Positions 7,867 through 15,997 of a stretch of DNA of 45,279 bases are shown here, one piece after another. The stretch is from Planctomycetia bacterium. GTDB lineage: Bacteria; Planctomycetota; Planctomycetia; Pirellulales; Thermoguttaceae. A model generated the notes under the pieces. The model was not told the DNA's origin. It ran no database searches and worked only from the letters and a program-made list of their open reading frames with translations. Each line of letters opens with the position of its first letter. Position 1 is the first letter of the stretch. Location: assembly GCA_030527185.1 (NCBI GenBank), contig JAUNBF010000031.1, positions 1 through 45,279 on the forward strand, given 5' to 3'. The position numbers and the translations under genes were made by a program.

Positions 7867-8676
7867 TTACAAAGAAGAGTTAAAACGAATGTGAAGAATC
7901 CCGTTAGTCAAACGGATTCCGGGAAGTCGAGCGAAAAATCCCATCCAGCCCCAACGTTCTTTGGCAAAGTCGAACAGATACCACGCGTGGAGGAACTGAA
8001 TTCGCGGGTGCCATGCTTCCAGTGCCGCCCGGTCAGGCCGCCAGCCCCAGCGAAAGTCGAGCGAATCGGAAACTTTTTTCAAGGCATCGTGATAACGTCC
8101 CCTTCCCACCAGACGGTAATCGGTCACTTCCAAGAGCATTTCCGCTCCGGGAAAACGTTCCGCCAGATTCCGCAACAATTGTCGAACCTCCTCTTCGGAA
8201 AAATACATCAGCAGACCTTCCGCAATCAAAAGGACGGGGCGGGAATCGTGGGGAATGGCGGACATCCAATCCTGTTCCAGAACGGAACCTGCCCAAAAAT
8301 GATAGTGTTCCGATTCTTCAAAGAATTTTCGGCGAATGGCAATCACTTCCGGCAAATCCAGATCGTACCAGTCCACCCCCTCTCGCCGACAGCGTAAAAA
8401 ACGGGTGTCCAACCCCGCTCCCAGATTGATTACGATGGCCTGCGGGTGTTGAGCCAGAAAAGCCAGGACTTCCCGGTCGAGCAAAAACGTCCGTACCGCC
8501 ACGGCAGTCTGAGAAACCTGGGCACGCGAAAATTTTCCAAAATCGTAGTCAATTTGCGAAAGCATCGCCAAGCTCTGGGGGTCACGAACCAGGGCGTCCT
8601 GCTTTCGTGTCTCTTCCGCTCTGCCCCAGAGTGGAATGAGGAGCGTTTCCGAAATTTGGGGAAGATCGAATTTCAT
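7867..8676 (-). CDS. LCM-family S-adenosylmethionine methyltransferase
   Basis: The predicted protein has 269 residues. It carries INLGAGLDTRFLRC, the AdoMet-binding motif typical of the leucine carboxyl methyltransferase family, followed by WYDLDLPEVI and LLIAEGLLMYF, also characteristic. Bacterial members methylate carboxyl or hydroxyl groups of diverse small molecules, and some act in polyketide or antibiotic pathways. The substrate cannot be read from sequence. The ATG at 8676 has only a weak AGAAAG ribosome site. It is first in a probable operon with the pyruvyl transferase and FrhB-like genes, which suggests glycan or glycolipid decoration (inference). Confidence 0.8.
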   Translation of the reverse strand: MKFDLPQISETLLIPLWGRAEETRKQDALVRDPQSLAMLSQIDYDFGKFSRAQVSQTAVAVRTFLLDREVLAFLAQHPQAIVINLGAGLDTRFLRCRREGVDWYDLDLPEVIAIRRKFFEESEHYHFWAGSVLEQDWMSAIPHDSRPVLLIAEGLLMYFSEEEVRQLLRNLAERFPGAEMLLEVTDYRLVGRGRYHDALKKVSDSLDFRWGWRPDRAALEAWHPRIQFLHAWYLFDFAKERWGWMGFFARLPGIRLTNGILHIRFNSSL

Positions 8677-8894
8677 AGACCAATTTCTTTCTGCGTCAAA
8701 AAGGGGATATAAGGCGAAAAAAGCTAGTTTTGTTGTACCGTTTCCAGGTGGATTGTCAAGGAGAAGAAAATCTTTCCCAGGGAAATCTGTAGACGGAAAG
8801 AGGTTGGGAGAATCGTTTTAAAAGGAGTAGAAAAATTCAGGAAGAAACGTCAAAAAAATATTTTTCAGGAGCCTTTTTCCCCGACAAAAAAAAA

Positions 8895-8929
8895 TTCCAC
8901 CGGCATTTTCTGAAAAAACACCGGCGGAA
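8895..8929 (-). terminator. Intrinsic terminator of the sugar isomerase gene
   Basis: Arms TTCCACCGG (8895-8903) and CCGGCGGAA (8921-8929) pair with one G-U. On the minus strand the hairpin is followed by a run of nine T. A shorter T run on the other side may make it bidirectional. The rest of 8677-8959 is AT-rich with no gene seen. Confidence 0.75.
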
Positions 8930-8959
8930 CTTTTTCTTAAAAAGAATGGTTAGAGTGCG

Positions 8960-9970
8960 TTATTTATTGTCAAACGCCGCGTCGAAAGCCACTTTACTCG
9001 GCGCGAAATCCATATCACGCACAAATCCGACCGCTTCCCGAGCGCCATGTTCCCGATCCATGCCGCAATCTTCCCATTCGACGGAGAGCGGCCCCTGGTA
9101 GTCGATGACGTTCAATTCGCGGATGATTTCCTCAAAATTGACACCGCCACGACCCGGCGAGCGGAAGTCCCACCCCCGACGACGGTCGCCGAAGTTGAGG
9201 TGACTGGCCAGAATGCCCGATTTGCCGTTGAGCGTCACGATCGCGTCTTTGACATGGACGTGGAAAATCCGATCGGGGAAGGCACGGATGAATTCCACCG
9301 GATCGACACCCTGCCAGAGAAGGTGGCTGGGATCGAAATTGAACCCAAACGCCGGATGACCATCCAGAGCTTCCAACGCGCGCTGCGTACTGTAGAGATC
9401 GAACGCAATTTCCGTCGGGTGAACTTCCAACGCAAACTTCACGCCGCATTCCTGAAAGACATCCAGCACCGGAATCCAGTATTCCGCCAGCGCCTTGTAG
9501 CCATCGTCAATCCAACTCTGCGGAACGGGCGGGAACGAGTAAAGCCACTGCCAAATGCCGGAACCGGTAAAGCCGTTGACAACGGAAACGCCGAATTTTT
9601 GAGCCGCACGAGCCGTCAGTTTCATTTCTTCGATAGCACGTTCCCGAACACCTACCGGATTACCGTCCCCCCAGACGTAATCGGGGACAATCGTCTTGTG
9701 CCGGGCATCCAGCACGTCGCAGATACACTGTCCGACGCAGTGATTGCTTATCGCCCAGCAATCCAGACCATATTGATGCAGAGCCGCCCGCTTGTTATCG
9801 CAATAACTGTCGTCTTCGAGTGCTGCGCGGACGTTGAAATGATCGTTCGGATGATACCCTGTGCAGTTCAATTCCAGGCCATCGTAACCGTAGTCGCTCA
9901 TTTTCTGCGCGAGTTCATCGAATGGCAAATCGCCCCACTGTGCGGTAAACATCGTAACTTTTCGTGCCAT
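8960..9970 (-). CDS. Sugar phosphate isomerase/epimerase (xylose isomerase-like TIM barrel)
   Basis: The predicted protein has 336 residues with the AP-endonuclease-2 / xylose-isomerase-like barrel pattern. Metal-binding and catalytic landmarks appear in order: [10 protein letters not shown] (glutamate), [15 protein letters not shown] (aspartate and histidine), FHVHVKD (histidine and aspartate) and LSVEWED (glutamate). This family includes IolE/IolI and keto-sugar epimerases, but the exact sugar is not decidable. The ATG at 9970 is chosen because GGGAG lies eight bases upstream. An upstream TTG at 9985 in the same frame is less likely. It is followed by a clear terminator and preceded by an inverted-repeat operator candidate, so it is probably a single, regulated gene. 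Confidence 0.85.
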   Translation of the reverse strand: MARKVTMFTAQWGDLPFDELAQKMSDYGYDGLELNCTGYHPNDHFNVRAALEDDSYCDNKRAALHQYGLDCWAISNHCVGQCICDVLDARHKTIVPDYVWGDGNPVGVRERAIEEMKLTARAAQKFGVSVVNGFTGSGIWQWLYSFPPVPQSWIDDGYKALAEYWIPVLDVFQECGVKFALEVHPTEIAFDLYSTQRALEALDGHPAFGFNFDPSHLLWQGVDPVEFIRAFPDRIFHVHVKDAIVTLNGKSGILASHLNFGDRRRGWDFRSPGRGGVNFEEIIRELNVIDYQGPLSVEWEDCGMDREHGAREAVGFVRDMDFAPSKVAFDAAFDNK

Positions 9971-10020
9971 ATTGTTGTCTCCCAATTTACTGGAACCTGA
10001 AAAACCAGGGATTTTGGTAC

Positions 10021-10091
10021 TCGATTGACCCGTGCCAATCGAAAAAACTTCCCTCTTCCGTCAGTATGGCACACTCTCCTCAGGAAAACAA
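10021..10091 (-). promoter_or_regulatory. Possible promoter and operator of the sugar isomerase gene
   Basis: On the minus strand, TTGTTT (10086-10091) and CATACT (10063-10068) are 17 bases apart. Downstream of them lies the palindrome TCGATTG-8-CAATCGA (10021-10027 and 10036-10042), placed as a repressor site would be. Confidence 0.4.
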
Positions 10092-10110
10092 GGGGGAGGG
10101 GCACACTCCC

Positions 10111-10198
10111 CAAAAGTTTACACGAAAACATTACGGGAAGCTGGCTGGCTGGTTTTAATGGAGAATTCAATCTCCCGGTTCTTTCATGTAAACTTTTG
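10111..10198. repeat. Inverted repeat between divergent isomerase and his genes
   Basis: CAAAAGTTTACACGAAA (10111-10127) and its complement TTTCATGTAAACTTTTG (10182-10198) match over 17 bases with one mismatch, separated by 54 bases. It could be a pair of regulator half-sites upstream of the hisI promoter. It lies in the 9971-10404 gap, which holds no gene. Confidence 0.5.
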
Positions 10199-10244
10199 TA
10201 GTTTCCAGTAAAAATTCTTCCCACCTTCCTTTTTTTATCCTTTA

Positions 10245-10253
10245 TGCTATAAT
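10245..10253 (+). promoter_or_regulatory. Extended -10 promoter of hisI-hisG
   Basis: TGCTATAAT is a perfect extended -10 element and no convincing -35 is seen. It would give a leader of roughly 145 bases before hisI. In that leader, CCGTTCTCT (10288-10296) and AGAGAACGG (10361-10369) can pair. Confidence 0.55.
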
Positions 10254-10404
10254 GGAGATGTTTTCGATTGGAGTGAGGCTTATTTTTCCGTTCTCTTCCG
10301 TGGATTGCCGAAAGGGGGAGCCGTTTTGTGGGTTGCCGGGGCAGTGTGAGGAAGATTTTGAGAGAACGGGCAGATTGTTTCAAGAGCAGGAGAAGAGAGA
10401 AAAA

Positions 10405-10803
10405 ATGTCGGAAAAGAAAGACTCGGTATTGGAGCCAGATTTTGCCAAATGCGGTGGTTTGGTGACGACGATTGCGCAGGATGCCGAAACGGGTAAGGTG
10501 TTGATGTTGGCGTATATGAATGAAGAGAGCTATCGGGAAACATTGGCTACCGGGCGGGCGGTTTATTTCAGCCGCAGCCGTCAGAAACTCTGGCGAAAAG
10601 GGGAGGAAAGCGGGAATGTGCAGCTTGTCAGGGAAATTTTTATCGATTGCGATCGGGACGCGATTCTGTTAAAAGTGGAACAGATTGGAAAAGCGGCCTG
10701 CCATGAAGGTTACGAGAGTTGCTTTTTCCGAAAAATCACGCCGGAGGGTGTGGAAATTGTGGGCGAACGTGTGTTTGATCCTCAGGAAGTTTATAAAAAA
10801 TGA
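10405..10803 (+). CDS. hisI: Phosphoribosyl-AMP cyclohydrolase
   Basis: The predicted protein has 132 residues and is the cyclohydrolase domain only, with no HisE fusion. It opens the purine ring of phosphoribosyl-AMP in histidine synthesis. Motifs are clear: [32 protein letters not shown], the metal-binding DCDRDAIL and [11 protein letters not shown]. The ATG at 10405 is chosen because the family N-terminus starts there and AGGAG lies upstream. The frame is open further upstream, but those residues ([12 protein letters not shown]) do not resemble the family. hisG follows 48 bases later, so both are probably transcribed from the promoter near 10250. Confidence 0.92.
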   Translation: MSEKKDSVLEPDFAKCGGLVTTIAQDAETGKVLMLAYMNEESYRETLATGRAVYFSRSRQKLWRKGEESGNVQLVREIFIDCDRDAILLKVEQIGKAACHEGYESCFFRKITPEGVEIVGERVFDPQEVYKK

Positions 10804-10851
10804 GAAAAACTTGAAAAAGATTTTGGCTTACGCGGAAAATAAGAGGGAAAA

Positions 10852-11724
10852 ATGTCGATATTGAAATTAGGAATTCCGGCAGGTAGTTTACAGGAAGCAA
10901 CGGCGGAATTGTTCCGTCGCGCGGGTTGGAATATTAAATTTCAGTCCCGAAGTTATTATCCAGCCATCGACGACGCGGAAATTGAGTGCATGAGTATCCG
11001 TGCTCAGGAAATGGCACGTTATGTGGCAGACGGTGTACTGGATGCGGGATTGACCGGGCATGACTGGATTATGGAAACGGGAGCGGACGTTCATGAAGTG
11101 GCGGAACTGATGTTTTCCAAAGTGAGTCGCCGTCCGGTTCGTTGGGTATTGTGTGTGCCGGAAGATTCGCCTGTGCGGAGCGTGAAGGATTTGGAAGGAA
11201 AACGGATTGCCACGGAAGTGGTGGAGTTGACGACGCGGTATCTGGAATCTCATGGCGTTTCGGCCAAAGTCGAGTTCAGTTGGGGGGCGACGGAAGTGAA
11301 ACCACCGCGACTGGCCGACGCGATTGTGGAAGTGACGGAAACGGGCAGTTCCCTGCGAGCGAACCATTTGCGGATAGTGGACGAGATTCTCGAAAGTACG
11401 ACACGGTTTATCTGCAATCACGATGCCTGGAACGATCCCTGGAAGCAGCACAAAATCAAAGATATTGTCACGATGCTACAGGGGGCGATGAATGCCGAAG
11501 ACCATGTATACCTGGCGATGAACCTGCGTCGGGATACTCTGTTGCAGATTTTGGACATTTTGCCAGCGTTGCAGAAACCGACGATCAGTTCGCTGGCAGA
11601 TGACAATTGGGTGGCAATCAACACCATTGTATTGGAAAAAGAAGTCCGTACCCTGCTCCCACGTTTGCTGGAAGCGGGAGCCAGTGGCATTGTGGAAATG
11701 CCGTTGAATAAAATCATCGGCTGA
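10852..11724 (+). CDS. hisG: ATP phosphoribosyltransferase, long form
   Basis: The 290-residue protein catalyses the committed step of histidine synthesis, joining ATP and PRPP. The length and a C-terminal ACT-like extension (about residues 215-290, including [10 protein letters not shown] and [20 protein letters not shown]) indicate the long, histidine-inhibited HisG form that does not need HisZ. Other landmarks are [14 protein letters not shown] at the start, [10 protein letters not shown] and the PRPP-loop region [23 protein letters not shown] precedes the ATG. It follows hisI in the same direction and ends before a strong hairpin. Other his genes are not in this window, so the pathway is dispersed. 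Confidence 0.93.
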   Translation: MSILKLGIPAGSLQEATAELFRRAGWNIKFQSRSYYPAIDDAEIECMSIRAQEMARYVADGVLDAGLTGHDWIMETGADVHEVAELMFSKVSRRPVRWVLCVPEDSPVRSVKDLEGKRIATEVVELTTRYLESHGVSAKVEFSWGATEVKPPRLADAIVEVTETGSSLRANHLRIVDEILESTTRFICNHDAWNDPWKQHKIKDIVTMLQGAMNAEDHVYLAMNLRRDTLLQILDILPALQKPTISSLADDNWVAINTIVLEKEVRTLLPRLLEAGASGIVEMPLNKIIG

Positions 11725-11740
11725 TCCGATTTTCCGAATC

Positions 11741-11781
11741 CCCGAAACGTTGTTTTTCATCCTGGGGCACAACGTTTCGGG
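11741..11781 (+). terminator. Hairpin terminator after hisG
   Basis: A perfect 13-bp stem, CCCGAAACGTTGT (11741-11753) with ACAACGTTTCGGG (11769-11781), is followed by a short AAGAATTTT tail. Confidence 0.65.
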
Positions 11782-11805
11782 AAGAATTTTCCGGGAAAGG
11801 AAGCG

Positions 11806-12816
11806 ATGGAGGAATACGAATACCGTAACACTCGAAAATCGACGTTCCAGTGGTTTTCCACCTGGAGTATCTCTCTTTTTTTCCACATTCTGATTCTTTT
11901 GATTCTGACATTGATTTTGGAACCTGTTTCCCATCCTGGCGTACCGAGGGAAGCGACGGCTGAGGTGGGAATTGTGCTGAAAAGTACCGTGGACGAAAAA
12001 ACGGTCTACGAATCTCTGGAAGAGAGCCACTCCCCGGAAACGGAATCCACGACGGTTCAGGAAGAGCCAACCTCGGAAGATGCGGGCATGTTGGAACTGT
12101 CGCGGTTGGTAGTTTCCGAAGAGCCTTTGGAAATTCCGTCGCTGGATGCCGCTCTTCCCGGACGTCCTGTTTCGGAAGGGACGAAAGAGGGTGGACTTTT
12201 TCAGGCTCTGGACGGATTTTCCGGTATGGGAAAAGGGATTTCCGCGGGAACGCGGGATCAATTCGGACGTGGAAAAGTCACCTGTTTCGAGACGACGGGA
12301 GAAGGGAATTATTTTTCGTTTGTTTTCGACTGTTCAGGAAGTATGGGCGGTATTGGCTTCTATCCTCTGATGGCTGCCAAAGCGGAGTTGATGACAGCCT
12401 TGCAATCACTGCGGCCAACTCAGCAATTTCAGATTATTTTTTACAATGATCGGCAGTACATGTTCTCGAAACGTGTTCTGATGGCGACCAATGCCAATCG
12501 TCGGAAAGCGCTTCAGTTTTTGCAGAAAATCGTGGCAAGTGGCGGTACTGATCATAAAACACCACTTCACATGGCGATTTCTTCTCGTCCCGACGTGATT
12601 TTTTTTCTGACGGACGCGGAAGAACCTGCTCTGACAGCCCAGGAATTGGAGGAAATTCGCCGAAACGCGGCAGGCACACAAATCAACACCATTCAGTTTG
12701 GGTTTGGTCCGCAAGCCACCACCTCCAACTTTTTGATGAAACTGGCCTGGCAAAACAAAGGCCAATATGTGTATATCGACATTCAGACCTTGGAGACGAA
12801 AAATGACATCCCCTAA
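11806..12816 (+). CDS. Membrane-anchored von Willebrand factor A domain protein
   Basis: The predicted protein has 336 residues. One membrane segment lies at about residues 20-39 (ISLFFHILILLILTLIL). It is followed by a low-complexity acidic linker rich in E, S and T, then a vWA domain from about residue 165 to the end. The metal-ion adhesion site is visible as DCSGS (175-179), with SGGTD and FFLTDAEEP further on. The architecture is common in Planctomycetota, where the partner is usually unknown. AAGGAAG precedes the ATG. The next gene, an exported repeat protein, follows 68 bases later, so the two may act together at the cell envelope (inference). Confidence 0.8.
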   Translation: MEEYEYRNTRKSTFQWFSTWSISLFFHILILLILTLILEPVSHPGVPREATAEVGIVLKSTVDEKTVYESLEESHSPETESTTVQEEPTSEDAGMLELSRLVVSEEPLEIPSLDAALPGRPVSEGTKEGGLFQALDGFSGMGKGISAGTRDQFGRGKVTCFETTGEGNYFSFVFDCSGSMGGIGFYPLMAAKAELMTALQSLRPTQQFQIIFYNDRQYMFSKRVLMATNANRRKALQFLQKIVASGGTDHKTPLHMAISSRPDVIFFLTDAEEPALTAQELEEIRRNAAGTQINTIQFGFGPQATTSNFLMKLAWQNKGQYVYIDIQTLETKNDIP

Positions 12817-12884
12817 CTTTCTTATGGGACAGGTCGTGAAGAATAAATGCCGACAGGTGTATAGGGATACTGGAGATATTGGGG

Positions 12885-13877
12885 ATGAAAGATGTCCTTG
12901 AAACGATGTGGCGGAATCAGGGAATCCTGTTTTTCAGACTTGTTTTCCTGTTTTCGAGTTTCCTTTTGCCGTTGTGGCTTATGGCGGATACGGTGGAAAT
13001 CTGGAATCCCGCTTCGGAACGAGGTTTTCAGGAAATTTCCGGGGAAATTCTGGAGGTAAACCGGGACACTCTGGAAATACGTGTGGAGAAGAAAAAGCGG
13101 AAATATCCCTATTCCAAAGTACGAAAAATCTTATGGGAAAAGTCTCCACAATGGTTGATGGGAGATGAGGCTTTTGAGAAAATGGAGTATGCGAATGCTC
13201 TGGAGTGTTATCGCCAGGAATTGCCGCGAGAGGAGAAATCATGGAAGCAAGTGGCGTTGACGGTCGAGATGATTCGTTGTCTCACACGGCTGGGTGAGAA
13301 TCCGCAGGCACTGGAAATGGCTTTACAACTTTTGCGTCGAGAACCTCTTTTGACCGATGAGCATTATGCCGTACTCCCTTTTTTGTGGAAGCCGAATATT
13401 GCCGATACCGCGTCGGAAGCGGTCGCTATTCGCTGGATGAAACAAAACCCTCAACCCAATGAAATCCTTTTGTGTGCCAGTTATCTTCTTTCGTCGTCCC
13501 GGCGCAATGAAATGGTGGCCTATTTGCAAAGTTTGAGCCAGGAAAAAGAGGTTCGACTGGCAAGTTTGGCAAAAGCTCAACTCTGGCGGACGGAAATGGT
13601 GGAAATGACAGTTGCCAAAGCACAACGATGGGAAGAGGAGATGGCTCTCATCCCGGAACCTCTTCGCGGTGGTTCTTTCTTCCTGTTGGGAGAGGCCTGG
13701 TTTCAGTGTGGAGAATGGAATCGAGCAGCCTTGGCATATCTGCGAATGTTCCTTCTCTATCCCGACACGGCGTATCGATTGCAGGACGCTCTTCCCAAAA
13801 CAGCAACGGCTCTTGAGAAGAGTGGGCATCCTGAAGAATCCTCCCTTCTGCAAAGAGTTCGGGAAAAGTTTCCGTGA
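12885..13877 (+). CDS. Exported helical-repeat (TPR-like) protein
   Basis: The predicted protein has 330 residues with a hydrophobic N-terminal signal at about 12-34 (GILFFRLVFLFSSFLLPLWL), probably cleaved near LMADT. Residues 35-85 form a small beta-rich region with EISGEILEVNRDTLEIRVEK. The remainder is alpha-helical with weak TPR character, for example ALECYRQELPREEKSW and RAALAYLRMFLLYPDT. No catalytic motif is seen. The ATG at 12885 is chosen because GGAG lies nine bases upstream. It lies in line with the vWA gene, which suggests an envelope complex, and the specific role is not known. Confidence 0.65.
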   Translation: MKDVLETMWRNQGILFFRLVFLFSSFLLPLWLMADTVEIWNPASERGFQEISGEILEVNRDTLEIRVEKKKRKYPYSKVRKILWEKSPQWLMGDEAFEKMEYANALECYRQELPREEKSWKQVALTVEMIRCLTRLGENPQALEMALQLLRREPLLTDEHYAVLPFLWKPNIADTASEAVAIRWMKQNPQPNEILLCASYLLSSSRRNEMVAYLQSLSQEKEVRLASLAKAQLWRTEMVEMTVAKAQRWEEEMALIPEPLRGGSFFLLGEAWFQCGEWNRAALAYLRMFLLYPDTAYRLQDALPKTATALEKSGHPEESSLLQRVREKFP

Positions 13878-13924
13878 CTCCTTTTTCAGAAAGATTGCCT
13901 CTTTAACAAACCGCAAACTCCTCA

Positions 13925-15778
13925 TCAATCTCCGAAATATTGAAGAATCAGCATGGTAATGTCGTCCGATTGCTCCATTCCGGCAGCAAAGTGAGCCAGG
14001 TTCTGTCGAATTCCGCTTAACATGTCCGCCAGACTCTTTCCGTCGTCGAGCGTGTGGATGGTTTCGAGCAAACGATGGTCTCGGTAAAGCTCTTTTTCAG
14101 GATTGACCGCCTCCGTCACGCCATCGGTATAGAGGAAAAAACAACTTCCTGCCTGGAAATGGATTTCGTGTTGCTCAAAATCCATTCCCTCAATCGCTCC
14201 CAGAACAAAAGAGGCCCGCGACTTCAGCCACTCATACGGACGGTTCGCCGCGGGTTTCCACAAGGGGGGAAGGTGCCCGGCATTGACGTAAGTGAACGTG
14301 CCGGTGGAGATTTCCAGAATTCCGAGAAAAGCGGTCACAAACATCCCCGTATCGTTATTTTCGCAGAGATACGCATTCGCGCGGGAAAAGATTTCCGAAG
14401 GTTCCATCCCGGTCTTGATCAGGTTTTTCAACTGCGTTTTGGCGGTCATCATGAACATGGCGGCAGGAATTCCCTTCCCCGAAACATCCGCAATCATCAC
14501 AGCCAGATGGTCGCTGTCCACAAAGAGAAAATCGTAAAAATCCCCACCCACTTTTTTGGCCGTATCCATCGTGGCATACAAATCGACCTCACTGCGGTCG
14601 GGAAACGCCGGAAACATGCTGGGCAACGTCGAAACCTGAATCGCGCGGGCCAGTTCCAATTCCCGCTCCATCTGTGCCGACGCTTCCGCAAAAGCCTGAC
14701 GCAGTGCCGAAACGGTGGCGTTGATGCCGTCGGAGAGCGAGGCAAATTCCACGTTGGTACGCACATCGACAATCTCGTTCAAATCCCCTTCCGTAATCTT
14801 TTTCAGCGAACGGTTCACACTCAAAATTCCCCGAATGACAATCCGCTCCACCAATTGCGAAACCAGCACGAAAACGACCGCAAACAGCACCAGATAGAAA
14901 ATCACCAGTTCCCATGCCAAAACATCGCGACTGAGGTAAACTTCATTCGCGGGAAGCGTCCCGGCAATCAGGTATTCGCCATACTTCTGAAAAGCACCGA
15001 TTTTTCGCACGCCCTCCAATTTCAGCGAAAAGGTTCCTCGCGGTTGTTTCGCAATCTCGTCGGGAATGCCAAACGTTTCGAGCGACGTTCCGAGCCATTC
15101 TTCCCGTTCGATGCTGACAATTTTTCCCTCTTTGGCAATCAGCAATCGGCCATCCTTCCCAATCCGAAATCCTTTGGCCAGATTTTCCAGGGAGGTAATT
15201 TTCTCGTTCTCGTAAAATCGCTCCGACATGTAGCCAATCTGCACAATTCCCGGAGCGTCCAGACGTGCCACCCCCGCGTACTGGAACGGTTTTCCATCCG
15301 CGCCTTTGGCTTGCAAGTCCTGAAAAAGGGCAAATTCGGGATCGTGAATGGCCGGAAGAAACACACGGGACTGTTCCCGCGACGCCATGTTGTAACCCTG
15401 ATTGGCAGGAGGAATGGAAAAAATCAGAATTCCCTGCGCATCGGAAATGTGGAGTTCGTCCACATCGAGAAGCTGGCGGATTTTCTCCATCTCCGCCCGA
15501 TCCCGCAACAAAGAGGGGGAAAGGTGAATCATCCAGGCCAACGCCCGCGCTTTTGCCAGCGACTGGCGTTCTCGAATCTCTCTCTGCAAGTGTTGATTTT
15601 GGGAATTCTGGTCGATTTGCTCAATCGCGTCCTGAATTTTCAGGTGAATCAACCGGCGGGCATTTTCCTGCGCCTGGCGTGTCTGAATATAAAACGAAAG
15701 GGCAAATGTCACCACAAAAGCCATTGCCACAAAAAGAAACAACCATTTTTGGAATGTTTTCTGCATAAAAATCTTCAT
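13925..15778 (-). CDS. Membrane sensor with HAMP and SpoIIE-type PP2C phosphatase
   Basis: The predicted protein has 617 residues. Membrane segments lie at about 12-31 (LFLFVAMAFVVTFALSFYI) and 288-312 (LVIFYLVLFAVVFVLVSQLV) and bound an extracytoplasmic sensor region. A HAMP linker follows (about 313-362), then a PP2C/SpoIIE domain (about 395-617). Conserved phosphatase residues are visible: GGDFYDF, MIADVSGKGIPAAMFM, VTAFLGILE, FTYVNAGHLPP, YTDGVTEAV and QSDDITML. Such proteins dephosphorylate anti-sigma-factor antagonists in partner-switching cascades. No antagonist or anti-sigma gene is adjacent. The start at 15778 is preferred because a TATAAT element lies just upstream of it and a longer in-frame start at 15901 would precede that promoter. 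Confidence 0.85.
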   Translation of the reverse strand: MKIFMQKTFQKWLFLFVAMAFVVTFALSFYIQTRQAQENARRLIHLKIQDAIEQIDQNSQNQHLQREIRERQSLAKARALAWMIHLSPSLLRDRAEMEKIRQLLDVDELHISDAQGILIFSIPPANQGYNMASREQSRVFLPAIHDPEFALFQDLQAKGADGKPFQYAGVARLDAPGIVQIGYMSERFYENEKITSLENLAKGFRIGKDGRLLIAKEGKIVSIEREEWLGTSLETFGIPDEIAKQPRGTFSLKLEGVRKIGAFQKYGEYLIAGTLPANEVYLSRDVLAWELVIFYLVLFAVVFVLVSQLVERIVIRGILSVNRSLKKITEGDLNEIVDVRTNVEFASLSDGINATVSALRQAFAEASAQMERELELARAIQVSTLPSMFPAFPDRSEVDLYATMDTAKKVGGDFYDFLFVDSDHLAVMIADVSGKGIPAAMFMMTAKTQLKNLIKTGMEPSEIFSRANAYLCENNDTGMFVTAFLGILEISTGTFTYVNAGHLPPLWKPAANRPYEWLKSRASFVLGAIEGMDFEQHEIHFQAGSCFFLYTDGVTEAVNPEKELYRDHRLLETIHTLDDGKSLADMLSGIRQNLAHFAAGMEQSDDITMLILQYFGD

Positions 15779-15832
15779 TCTGCCGCCAATAGCCGCCGGT
15801 GGGGGGAACAGACGTTTGAGTAAACTTTCTCT

Positions 15833-15838
15833 ATTATA
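15833..15838 (-). promoter_or_regulatory. -10 element of the SpoIIE-type phosphatase gene
   Basis: TATAAT on the minus strand lies about 55 bases upstream of the ATG at 15778. No good -35 is seen. Confidence 0.45.
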
Positions 15839-15895
15839 ACGTATTTTCACACTCCCGAAAAGTAGGGGATTTTCACGAAAAAAATTTCCCACCCC

Positions 15896-15924
15896 TTGCA
15901 ACCATCCGGGAAAACAGGTTTAAT
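15896..15924 (+). promoter_or_regulatory. Possible promoter of the Gfo/Idh/MocA gene
   Basis: TTGCAA and TTTAAT are 17 bases apart, roughly 75 bases upstream of the ATG at 15998. Confidence 0.35.
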
Positions 15925-15997
15925 AACGAAAGGATACTGGTTGATCCTGAAATCATGTTTTTATTTTACCCTCCAAGATACAGGAAAGGAAAAATTT

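Noticed and set aside
8754..8759. TTGACA on the minus strand upstream of the methyltransferase operon
   Set aside because: The position 17 bases downstream reads ACAACA, a poor -10, so no promoter is called.
14054..15823. Open frame of 589 codons on the plus strand
   Set aside because: It lies wholly opposite the SpoIIE-type phosphatase gene, whose minus-strand frame carries clear domain motifs. The plus-strand translation is rich in R, H, F and N and matches nothing.
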